Positions 1 through 5,938 of a stretch of 10,193 nucleotides of DNA are shown one piece after another. The notes beneath the pieces were generated by a model that was not told the origin of the DNA, made no database searches, and saw nothing but the letters and a program-made list of their open reading frames with translations. Position 1 is the first letter of the stretch; each line of letters starts with the position of its first letter. Made by a program: the position numbers and the translations under genes. This DNA is from JBNKDD01 sp050288085 (GTDB lineage: Bacteria; Chloroflexota; Anaerolineae; Aggregatilineales; UBA3940), in the NCBI GenBank assembly GCA_050288085.1, contig JBNKDD010000202.1, positions 1 through 10,193 of the forward strand, given 5' to 3'.

Positions 1-238
1 CACGTCAAGATGGAGCACATACAGACGACTTGCACCACGCTTCACCTTGGCGGCCAGAGTCCCTGCGCGATTCCACAGCTTGAGGAAACCGCTCTCCAGT
101 ACGATCTTGTATCCCGCCTCCTCCATCTGTCCGAGGCTGATGGTTAAACGATGGTACATGGTACCCCTTGTTAAATAACCGCTTCAAACCCGTATGAGTT
201 TGAATAGAGAACCTAACCAAACCCATGACCACAGGCAC
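1..238 (-). pseudogene. Degenerate Ty1/copia-type retrotransposon Pol fragment (pre-integrase region)
   Basis: Read on the minus strand, two frames together resemble the stretch of a copia-type polyprotein between the protease and integrase. The upstream frame (238 to about 146) gives 'MGLVRFSIQTHTG' and then 'YHVPSF', like the 'G.G.V.F...L..V.YVP.L' block. The downstream frame (about 144 to 1) gives 'TISLGQMEEAGYKIVLE', then 'LKLWNRAGTLAAKVKR' and 'RLYVLHLDV', like the 'NLISLGQLxExGYK...LKVWDRxGxLLAKVKRxxNRLYVL' block. The frame changes near position 145, so the fragment cannot be read as one protein. The segment is open at the left edge of the window and may continue beyond it. No retroelement ends, LTR or reverse transcriptase are visible here. 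Family assignment is from recognised motifs, not from a search. A eukaryotic contaminant or chimeric join is as likely as a real insertion in a bacterium. Confidence 0.55.
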
Positions 239-267
239 AAAAGGACTTTTTAGGATCTGCAGATCGC

Positions 268-295
268 TTGCGTCTCAGCCCACATATCCTATAAT
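268..295 (+). promoter_or_regulatory. Sigma-70-like promoter upstream of the FGxPL-repeat protein
   Basis: A perfect -10 box TATAAT (290-295) is preceded at 16 bp by TTGCGT (268-273), a 4 of 6 match to the -35 consensus. Transcription would begin near 302, giving a leader of about 33 nt before the ATG at 335. This is a sequence match only. Confidence 0.5.
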
Positions 296-334
296 AACTA
301 TATTGCTAGGGGCTTATCCGGGCAAGGCGCTGAG

Positions 335-1222
335 ATGCGTAGACGAAGACAAAAAAACACACAATGGGTTATCCCTCTTATAGCCACTGCCGGACTCGTT
401 ATCTTCGGGATCATCTTCCTGTTGGTTCGACAAAACACCTCTGGGCAATCACGCTATTTCCCGGAAACCGGCTATGTCGTGCGTGAGCCGTTCCTCTCTG
501 TTTTTGAAGAACAGGGTGGAATCGGCACTTTCGGCTACCCACTGACAGATGCCTACCGGACCTCAGATGACACCCTGGCCCAAACCTTCCAGCGTGCCCA
601 GCTTCAATTAACCGTTCGCGGTGTCGCTTTGGCCCCTATCGGTAAACAGCTTCACCTGGGAGATGGACAGACTCACCCCGTTGCCCCCGAATTTGAGTCC
701 TTCTACCAATCATATGGTGGGGAGACTTTCTTTGGCCGCCCACTAAGCGGCTGGCATGATGAAAGCGGCCTGCTCGTCCAGGACTTCGAGCGGGTGCGGA
801 TCGTCCGTGATCAACTGGGCGAGGTTCGTCTGGCTAACCTGGGATCAACCTACCTGGCGGTATACCCACCACCCGGAACCAGCTATGCCAATATTCGAGG
901 GACGGCTTCATCTCCCCCGGACATATCGCCCCGTGTATCTATCGAGCAGCCCACCGTCAAATCAGGGGATCAGCAAACGATCTACCTCTACGTCAAAGAT
1001 GAGGACAACAACCCGGTGGCCGGAGTTCAGGCACTGGCCGTTCTCTACTACGATAACAGCACGGCGGAAGTCGAGTTAGCCGCCACTGACAGCCAGGGCT
1101 TATCCAGCGCCGCCTTTATCGTACCGCCCGCTTCGCCGGGAACCCAGGTGGTCATCGAGATGCACCTGCTATACGGCGAAACCTCCATGACCATCGAAAC
1201 CACCTACTTCCAATGGTGGTAA
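335..1222 (+). CDS. Membrane-anchored secreted protein with FGxPL (LGFP-like) repeats and a C-terminal Ig-like domain
   Basis: A 295-residue protein of unknown exact role, probably displayed on the outer face of the cytoplasmic membrane. It starts with a basic stretch (MRRRRQK) and one hydrophobic helix (about residues 11-31) with no cleavage motif, so it looks like an uncleaved N-terminal anchor. Residues 41-92 ('YFPETGY...GGIGTFGYPLTDAY...QTFQRAQLQL') and 114-158 ('FYQSYGGETFFGRPLSGW...VQDFERVRIV') are two diverged copies of a repeat with an F-G-x-P-L core followed by an aromatic 'F.RA/ERV' strand. This type is common in secreted Chloroflexota proteins and related to LGFP repeats. Residues about 200-292 form a beta-rich domain ('VKDEDNNPVAGV', 'TDSQGLSSAAF') that resembles a bacterial Ig-like (Big_1) fold. 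A promoter lies just upstream. The ribosome site is weak (AAGG about 9 nt before the ATG). The gene ends in a 12-bp palindrome (1217-1228). A wall- or surface-binding role is inference. Confidence 0.75.
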   Translation: MRRRRQKNTQWVIPLIATAGLVIFGIIFLLVRQNTSGQSRYFPETGYVVREPFLSVFEEQGGIGTFGYPLTDAYRTSDDTLAQTFQRAQLQLTVRGVALAPIGKQLHLGDGQTHPVAPEFESFYQSYGGETFFGRPLSGWHDESGLLVQDFERVRIVRDQLGEVRLANLGSTYLAVYPPPGTSYANIRGTASSPPDISPRVSIEQPTVKSGDQQTIYLYVKDEDNNPVAGVQALAVLYYDNSTAEVELAATDSQGLSSAAFIVPPASPGTQVVIEMHLLYGETSMTIETTYFQWW

Positions 1223-1313
1223 TTACCAGGGGTGTGTTTCAAATTAGTGGCAAAACCGCCGTGTAATGAAGACGATGGAACATCGTTCGCCGCTCCATTT
1301 ACAACAACAATCG

Positions 1314-1352
1314 GGGCTGCTAGCCGCGAAGTTTATTCGCGGAAGCAGGCCC
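1314..1352. repeat. Two-part imperfect palindrome, REP-like
   Basis: The outer arms GGGCTGCT (1314-1321) and AGCAG-G-CCC (1344-1352) pair with one bulged G. The inner arms CCGCGAA (1324-1330) and TTCGCGG (1336-1342) pair perfectly around the loop GTTTA. The inner part resembles the 'GCGAATxxATTCGC' palindromes that occur as dispersed intergenic repeats in some bacterial genomes. No T-run follows, so it is not an obvious terminator. Only one copy is in this window, so its repeat status is inferred. Confidence 0.4.
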
Positions 1353-1564
1353 ATGACATCAAGAGAAAATCCACCCAAACACCAGCACCTTTTTGCCTCT
1401 CTAAAAAAGCTGTGGTATCTTAATCGATACACACGAGCAATTTATTCATAACTAACCAGTCTCAAATGAAGCATTGTGTGGTCGCTAAGTCAAATATTAA
1501 TTATCGTTCCGGGTGAAGATAGAGCGGCCAATTCATGACGGATTCCAAACAATCTACTTCCCCT

Positions 1565-1595
1565 ATTTGATCAAAATCAAATTTTACCATATCAC
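1565..1595 (+). promoter_or_regulatory. Possible promoter with overlapping operator-like dyad upstream of oppD
   Basis: TTGATC (1567-1572) and TATCAC (1590-1595) are spaced by 17 bp, each a 4 of 6 match to the sigma-70 boxes. A perfect inverted repeat, ATTTGAT-N4-ATCAAAT (1565-1582), covers the -35 element, where a repressor could bind. It lies about 40 bp before the oppD start. This is weak evidence from sequence alone. Confidence 0.3.
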
Positions 1596-1635
1596 CGTGC
1601 TGCAATTGTGCCATCTGTGATACGAAAGGTACTCT

Positions 1636-2637
1636 ATGAGCAATTCCCCACTCATTATGCAAGTCAAGGACTTAACCACCCGATTCCATACTGACGATGG
1701 AACGGTATTTGCCGTCAATGGTATCTCCTACGATCTCAACGAAGGTGAAACCCTGGGCATTGTCGGCGAGAGTGGATGCGGTAAAAGCGTCCATGCCCTC
1801 TCCATTATGGGATTGATCCCCATCCCTCCTGGGGAAATTGCCGATGGGTCTGTCATGTTCCGAGGGCGAGATTTGCTCCAGCTCTCGAAGGAGCAAATGA
1901 GGTTGATACGCGGCGGGGAAATCGCCATGATTTTCCAGGACCCGATGACCTCGCTTAACCCGGTCTTGACCATTGGGATGCAAATTACCGAGGCACTGAC
2001 TCTACACCTCGGTATGAACAAAAAGCAGGCTCGTGAACGCGCTGCTGAGTTGCTGGACATGGTAGGAATTCCAGAAGCCCGGCAGCGGCTTGATGCTTAT
2101 CCCCATGAGTTTTCCGGCGGGATGCGTCAGCGGGCCATGATCGCAATGGCCCTGTCGTGCAACCCTCAATTCCTGATCGCCGACGAGCCAACCACCGCCC
2201 TGGACGTGACCATCCAGGCTCAGATCATTGACCTGGTTAAAAAGCTGCGTGATAAACTGGGTATGGCAATTATCTGGATTACCCACGACCTCGGCATTGT
2301 GGCCGGGCTGGTTGACCGGGTGCTGGTCATGTACGCTGGTTTCATTGTCGAAAAAGCCCCGGTCAAGGAGTTATATGCCAACCCCCGCCATCCTTACACG
2401 GTTGGCTTGTTACATTCTTTACCTCGTGTTGATAAAAAGGGAGGATCGGAGCGGCTGATTCCGATCGCCGGTTTACCCCCCGATCTAGTCGGTTTACCGA
2501 AAGGCTGCCCCTTTGCCCCTCGCTGTGTCTATGCACAGGATCGCTGCTGGGTCGAAAACCCCACCCTGCGAGAAGTCGGCACTAAACATGAGATCGCCTG
2601 CTGGGTAAATATTCAAGAAGTTGAGCCCCAGGTTTAA
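1636..2637 (+). CDS. oppD: Peptide/nickel-type ABC importer ATP-binding protein, OppD/DppD type
   Basis: One of two cytoplasmic ATPases that power a peptide importer. The 333-residue length is typical of the family. The nucleotide-binding domain shows Walker A GESGCGKS (residues 44-51), a Q-loop in 'FQDPMTSLNP', the ABC signature SGGMRQ (160-165), Walker B FLIADE with catalytic Glu184, the D-loop 'ALDV' and switch His217 in 'ITHDL'. The C-terminal oligopeptide-specific extension carries four cysteines ('CPFAPRC', 'RC', then 'IACW'). In DppD/OppD relatives this cluster binds an iron-sulfur centre; here that is inferred. The start has a ribosome site AAAGG (1625-1629) 6 nt upstream. The second ATPase gene follows after 27 nt, so the two are probably co-transcribed and act as a heterodimer with the permeases at 6010-7943. 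The substrate class (peptide, dipeptide or nickel) cannot be read from the ATPase. Confidence 0.93.
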   Translation: MSNSPLIMQVKDLTTRFHTDDGTVFAVNGISYDLNEGETLGIVGESGCGKSVHALSIMGLIPIPPGEIADGSVMFRGRDLLQLSKEQMRLIRGGEIAMIFQDPMTSLNPVLTIGMQITEALTLHLGMNKKQARERAAELLDMVGIPEARQRLDAYPHEFSGGMRQRAMIAMALSCNPQFLIADEPTTALDVTIQAQIIDLVKKLRDKLGMAIIWITHDLGIVAGLVDRVLVMYAGFIVEKAPVKELYANPRHPYTVGLLHSLPRVDKKGGSERLIPIAGLPPDLVGLPKGCPFAPRCVYAQDRCWVENPTLREVGTKHEIACWVNIQEVEPQV

Positions 2638-2664
2638 GTGACTTTCCAAGAAGGAACTATTTGA

Positions 2665-3672
2665 ATGGCAGAATCCGTAAATAACCAACAGGATATTATT
2701 CTCCATGTTGAGAATCTAAAACAGCACTTCCCGATCACTCAGGGTATCTTGCACCGGGCAGTCGGCCATATCAGGGCGGTTGATGGTGTCTCCCTGGACA
2801 TCCATAAGGGAGAAACACTCGGTCTGGTTGGCGAGAGCGGCTGTGGTAAAACCACCCTGGGCCGGACAATTTTGCAATTGTATAAGCCGACCGAAGGTGA
2901 TGTTTATTTCGAGGGAAGAAACCTGCTCGAACTCTCACCCGAAGAACTCCGCCGGACACGCAAAGGGATGCAGATCATTTTCCAGGACCCCTACGCATCA
3001 CTGAACCCACGCATGACCGTCGGTACAATTATCGGTGAGCCGCTCCAGATACATGGTGTTTCCAACACTAAAGAACGCCAGGAAATTGTTGAAGACCTCC
3101 TGGAGCGCGTCGGCTTAAACCCACTGTTTGCCAGCCGTTATCCTCATGAGTTCTCCGGCGGGCAGCGCCAGAGGATCGGCATTGCACGGGCGCTGGCTTT
3201 GCACCCATCGTTCATCGTCTGTGATGAGCCGATTTCGGCGCTCGATGTGTCGATCCAGGCTCAGATTGTCAATCTGCTTCAGGATTTGCAGGAAGAGTTT
3301 GGCCTGACCTACCTGTTCATCACCCACGACCTGGGCATGGTGCGCCATATCTGCGACCGGGTCGCTGTCATGTACCTGGGTAAAGTTGTTGAACTGGCCG
3401 AATCTGAAACGCTCTACACCAATCCACTACACCCCTACACCAAAGCACTCCTATCTGCTGTGCCGGTTCCTGACCCGGTAGTATCTGAGACACTTGAGCG
3501 CATGATCCTTCAGGGCGATGTGCCCAGCCCGGCCAATCCGCCGACGGGATGTAACTTTAATACCCGCTGCCCACTCGCCAGCGAAAAATGCTTCGAATCC
3601 GACCCAGAGTTAATTGAAGTAGAACCCGGTCACTGGGTATCCTGCTTTGCCATTGAAGAAAACTGGACATAA
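2665..3672 (+). CDS. oppF: Peptide/nickel-type ABC importer ATP-binding protein, OppF/DppF type
   Basis: The partner ATPase of the importer, 335 residues. Motifs are Walker A GESGCGKT (56-63), a Q-loop in 'FQDPYASLNP', signature SGGQRQ (164-169), Walker B FIVCDE with catalytic Glu188, the D-loop 'ALDVS' and switch His221 in 'ITHDL'. The N-terminal 'LKQHFPITQGILHR' and the 'AVDGVSLDI' strand are characteristic of the F-type subunit. The C-terminal extension again has the four-cysteine pattern ('CNFNTRC', 'KC', 'VSCF') that binds an iron-sulfur cluster in studied relatives. A ribosome site AAGGA (2651-2655) precedes the ATG by 9 nt. Immediately after the stop codon lies a strong hairpin (3672-3711), which marks a probable boundary of mRNA processing or partial termination before the binding-protein gene. 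Confidence 0.93.
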   Translation: MAESVNNQQDIILHVENLKQHFPITQGILHRAVGHIRAVDGVSLDIHKGETLGLVGESGCGKTTLGRTILQLYKPTEGDVYFEGRNLLELSPEELRRTRKGMQIIFQDPYASLNPRMTVGTIIGEPLQIHGVSNTKERQEIVEDLLERVGLNPLFASRYPHEFSGGQRQRIGIARALALHPSFIVCDEPISALDVSIQAQIVNLLQDLQEEFGLTYLFITHDLGMVRHICDRVAVMYLGKVVELAESETLYTNPLHPYTKALLSAVPVPDPVVSETLERMILQGDVPSPANPPTGCNFNTRCPLASEKCFESDPELIEVEPGHWVSCFAIEENWT

Positions 3673-3711
3673 GTTGGGCCAGACATTAGATTGTAAATAA
3701 ATGGCCCAACT
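3672..3711 (+). terminator. Strong hairpin directly after the oppF stop codon
   Basis: AGTTGGGCCA (3672-3681) pairs perfectly with TGGCCCAACT (3702-3711) around a 20-nt loop. The stem begins on the last base of the oppF stop codon. No T-run follows, so it is not a classical intrinsic terminator. It could act as a partial terminator, a processing site or a 3' end stabiliser for the oppDF message. Confidence 0.5.
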
Positions 3712-3717
3712 GTTACA

Positions 3718-3766
3718 GGAACAAGTAAGGTTTTGAGGCCTTTATTCAAAACCATTATCTTGTTCC
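3718..3766 (+). promoter_or_regulatory. Nested double-stem hairpin in the leader of the binding-protein gene
   Basis: The outer arms GGAACAAG (3718-3725) and CTTGTTCC (3759-3766) are perfect. Inside them, GGTTTTGA (3729-3736) and TCAAAACC (3746-3753) are also perfect, with a 9-nt loop and a small interior loop (TAA opposite ATTAT). It follows the 3672-3711 hairpin by 6 nt. Two such structures in a row fit differential expression of the downstream binding protein, but the mechanism is inferred. Confidence 0.5.
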
Positions 3767-3777
3767 ACTTAAACCAT

Positions 3778-3811
3778 TTGTTGTCATGTTCAAATAAGTT
3801 TATGCTTTATA
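3778..3811 (+). promoter_or_regulatory. Possible promoter for the binding-protein gene
   Basis: Candidates are TTGTTG (3778-3783) with TATGCT (3801-3806) at 17 bp, or TTGTCA (3781-3786, 5 of 6) with TTTATA (3806-3811) at 19 bp. Neither pair is strong. A promoter here would fit the common need for more binding protein than transporter. Confidence 0.25.
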
Positions 3812-3822
3812 GAAAGGGGGTG

Positions 3823-3852
3823 ATGCAACAATACGGATTATCTTTGAAGTGA
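3823..3852 (+). CDS. Possible 9-residue leader peptide (MQQYGLSLK)
   Basis: A short frame, ATG to TGA, sits behind a strong purine-rich ribosome site (GAAAGGGGG, 3812-3820) and ends 49 nt before the binding-protein start. It lies between the nested hairpin and the gene. It could be a regulatory leader peptide or only an accidental frame beside a standby ribosome site. Nothing in its composition points to a specific amino-acid signal. Confidence 0.2.
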   Translation: MQQYGLSLK

Positions 3853-3887
3853 AAAATACTTTTCTTTCTCGTATATTAAAACCATTT

Positions 3888-3893
3888 AGGAGG
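3888..3893 (+). promoter_or_regulatory. Strong ribosome binding site for the binding protein
   Basis: A perfect AGGAGG lies 8 nt before the ATG at 3902. It is the strongest ribosome site in the operon, and it supports both this start and high expression. Confidence 0.8.
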
Positions 3894-3901
3894 ATTAACT
3901 A

Positions 3902-5938
3902 ATGTTAAAGAAGAGATGGTTTGTTCTAGCCACATTGGTAATCGCCGGGCTGCTGCTGGTAGCCTGTGGCGGAACTGCCCCGGCTGTGGACAGCGATGCA
4001 GTTGATTCAGCTGTTTCCGAAGCCGAAGCCCGTATCGCCGAGCTTGAAGCAGAACTCGCCGCCGCCGCCGATGCCGGTGAAGGTGCAGAAGGCCCAAGCG
4101 AAGAAGAACTGGCCGCATTGCAGGCCGAGCTTGCAGATGCCCAGGCTGCTGCTGAAGAAGCCAAAGCCGAGGCTGAGGCTGCTGCCGCCGCTCAGTGCAC
4201 CTACAATACCTACCGCATGGGCTGGATCATGGACTATGCCGATGCTAACAACATGGTCAACGAAGTGTTTGGCCCGACCTCAGACTTCCAGTACACCTTC
4301 TGGGGCAACAGCTATCCTGACGAAGCTGCCGCCTTTGAAGACCTGGTTGCTCAGGCCCTGGTCAACCCTGACCTTGAAGACCGTGCCGCCACCTGGCAAG
4401 CAGCTCAGGAAATCCTGATCAACGATGTGGCCGCAGTGCTGCCGCTTTACCACTACGACCGCACCAACCTGATCGTCACCGGCCTGAACTACTTCTACGT
4501 TCCCTTTGGCGCACCGAAGGTCTCAGGCTGGAGCTTCGATGATGGCCGGACCACCATCCGGCTTCCGCTTGGCGCGGCTGTCCCCACCCTGGACATCTCC
4601 GATGCCACCGATACCACTTCAAACTTCGTGATCTACCAGTTGGTTGATGCCCCCTACCGCTTCAATGAAGAAGGCGGTATTGAGCCTCAGGCTGCCACCG
4701 GTTTCGACGTTTCCGAAGATGGCACCGTTTACACCATTCACCTGCGTGAAGATGCAGTCTGGTCAGACGGCGAACCGGTCGTCGCCCAGAACTTTGTTGA
4801 TGGCATCAGCCGTCTGCTCAGCCCCGACATGGCGAACGACTACGCCTACGTGATGTTCCCCATCGTTGGCGCGGCTGAATATAACGCCGGTGAGCTTGAC
4901 AGCCTGGATTCAGTGGTTGCAGTTGATGACTACACCCTGGAAATCACGCTGACCGAGGCACTGTCCTACTTCGACAGCATCCTGGCATTCAGCACCATGC
5001 ACCCCATCCGCCTCGACCTGATCGAGCAATACGGTGAAGATTGGACCCAGCCTGGCAATATGGTCAGCAGTGGCGCTTACGTACTCTCCGAGAATAACCC
5101 CGGCGAGAACGTAGTCCTCACCAAGAACGAACTCTACTGGGATGCTGAGAACGTCTCAATTGAGACCATCGAACTGCCGATCATCATCGAGCCTGCCACC
5201 TCTCTGGCAGCCTTTGAAGCTGGTGAAGTCGATGCGACCAACGCCATGGACGCTGGCTACCCCGGCGAAGAAACCCCACGCCTGATCGAGGAATATCCGG
5301 ACAACTTCGTCCGTCTGCCTCGCCCCGGCACCTACTATGTTGGCTTCAACACCACCGCCCAACACACCAACAACGTTGACTTCCGTCGCGCACTGTCGGC
5401 TGCTGTTGATAAGCGCGTCATCCTGGACGACGTCATCGCCAAGCCCTGGCGGATCGACGCCTACGGCGTTATCCCGCCCGAGATCGCTGGCTACCAGGGT
5501 GCGGGTGAGGTTGGCTACGAGTTTGACGTAGAAGCCGCTCAAACCTACCTCCAGGCCTACATGGATGAAGCCGGAATCGAAGACCCCAGCGAGATCGTCA
5601 TCGAGCTGTGGTACAACAAGAGTGGCGACAACCAGTCACTGCTTGAGGCCGTTGAGGCCATGTGGGAAGCAAATCTGGGTATCGATGTCCGCACCGTTAA
5701 CGTCGAGTGGGGCACCTACCTTGATACGCTCGAAGAGTGCAACGCAGTTGGTGGTGGTGGGTTCCAACCACACCCGTCGTTGTTTGGTGGCTGCGTGGCT
5801 CTTGCCACGCATTCACTTCTCTATTACGCATCTCGCATAGATTCTATGAATCAACTGTATTTATTTTTTTCTTATTTATTATTTTTTTGTGACCCTTGTG
5901 TGATGCGTGATAGGCTAGTCGGGGCAGAATTGGCCTGA
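3902..5938 (+). CDS. Peptide ABC importer substrate-binding lipoprotein (family 5) with permuted domain order
   Basis: This is the extracellular substrate-binding subunit of the importer. The signal peptide ends in a lipobox LVAC, with Cys22 as the lipid anchor. Residues about 37-97 are an Ala/Glu-rich coiled coil, which would act as a tether. Residues about 98-215 ('CTYNTYRMGWIMDYADANN...FYVPFGAPKVSGWSF') match what is normally the C-terminal end of such proteins. Residues about 216-616 then match the usual N-terminal and middle parts: 'TTIRLPLGAAVPTLD', 'WSDGEPV' at 287-293, 'YYVGFNTT' at 478-485, ending 'WGTYLDTLEECNA'. The parts sum to about 518 residues, close to one complete cluster C protein. 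From about residue 616 (nt 5750) the frame enters AT-rich, hairpin-rich DNA; the last 60 or so residues ('GGGGFQPH...LVGAELA') look like accidental read-through. A real circular permutation, a recent rearrangement and an assembly error are all possible. The gene lies between the ATPase and permease genes of its own transporter. Confidence 0.85.
   Translation: MLKKRWFVLATLVIAGLLLVACGGTAPAVDSDAVDSAVSEAEARIAELEAELAAAADAGEGAEGPSEEELAALQAELADAQAAAEEAKAEAEAAAAAQCTYNTYRMGWIMDYADANNMVNEVFGPTSDFQYTFWGNSYPDEAAAFEDLVAQALVNPDLEDRAATWQAAQEILINDVAAVLPLYHYDRTNLIVTGLNYFYVPFGAPKVSGWSFDDGRTTIRLPLGAAVPTLDISDATDTTSNFVIYQLVDAPYRFNEEGGIEPQAATGFDVSEDGTVYTIHLREDAVWSDGEPVVAQNFVDGISRLLSPDMANDYAYVMFPIVGAAEYNAGELDSLDSVVAVDDYTLEITLTEALSYFDSILAFSTMHPIRLDLIEQYGEDWTQPGNMVSSGAYVLSENNPGENVVLTKNELYWDAENVSIETIELPIIIEPATSLAAFEAGEVDATNAMDAGYPGEETPRLIEEYPDNFVRLPRPGTYYVGFNTTAQHTNNVDFRRALSAAVDKRVILDDVIAKPWRIDAYGVIPPEIAGYQGAGEVGYEFDVEAAQTYLQAYMDEAGIEDPSEIVIELWYNKSGDNQSLLEAVEAMWEANLGIDVRTVNVEWGTYLDTLEECNAVGGGGFQPHPSLFGGCVALATHSLLYYASRIDSMNQLYLFFSYLLFFCDPCVMRDRLVGAELA

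Larger units (their letters stand above)
1223..1635 (+). other. 413-bp intergenic region with several inverted repeats
   Basis: I see no convincing gene here. The short open frames on both strands overlap each other and have no ribosome site or family resemblance. From left to right it holds a 12-bp perfect palindrome, TGGTAATTACCA (1217-1228, overlapping the preceding stop codon); a small hairpin ACGATG-GAA-CATCGT (1272-1286); a larger two-part hairpin (1314-1352); two overlapping hairpins that share one arm (1381-1416 and 1412-1434); and an inverted repeat over a possible promoter (1565-1582). It separates the FGxPL protein from the transporter operon and probably contains the operon's promoter and leader. 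Confidence 0.5.

Noticed and set aside
1232..1451. Several short frames of about 60 codons in the gap before oppD
   Set aside because: They overlap each other on both strands, lack ribosome sites and show no recognisable protein features.
5156..5542. Minus-strand open frame of 128 codons within the binding-protein gene
   Set aside because: It is antisense to recognised binding-protein sequence and has no ribosome site or family motif.
5858..5889. T-rich stretch as a clear intrinsic terminator after the binding-protein gene
   Set aside because: The nearest good stem (5792-5811) is almost 50 nt upstream and the adjacent palindrome has only 6 bp, so a standard terminator cannot be claimed.
3902..5938. 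Fusion of two different binding-protein genes
   Set aside because: The segments add up to one complete protein with no part duplicated, so a permutation of one gene explains it more simply than joining two. A duplication followed by loss of both outer ends remains a possible route.
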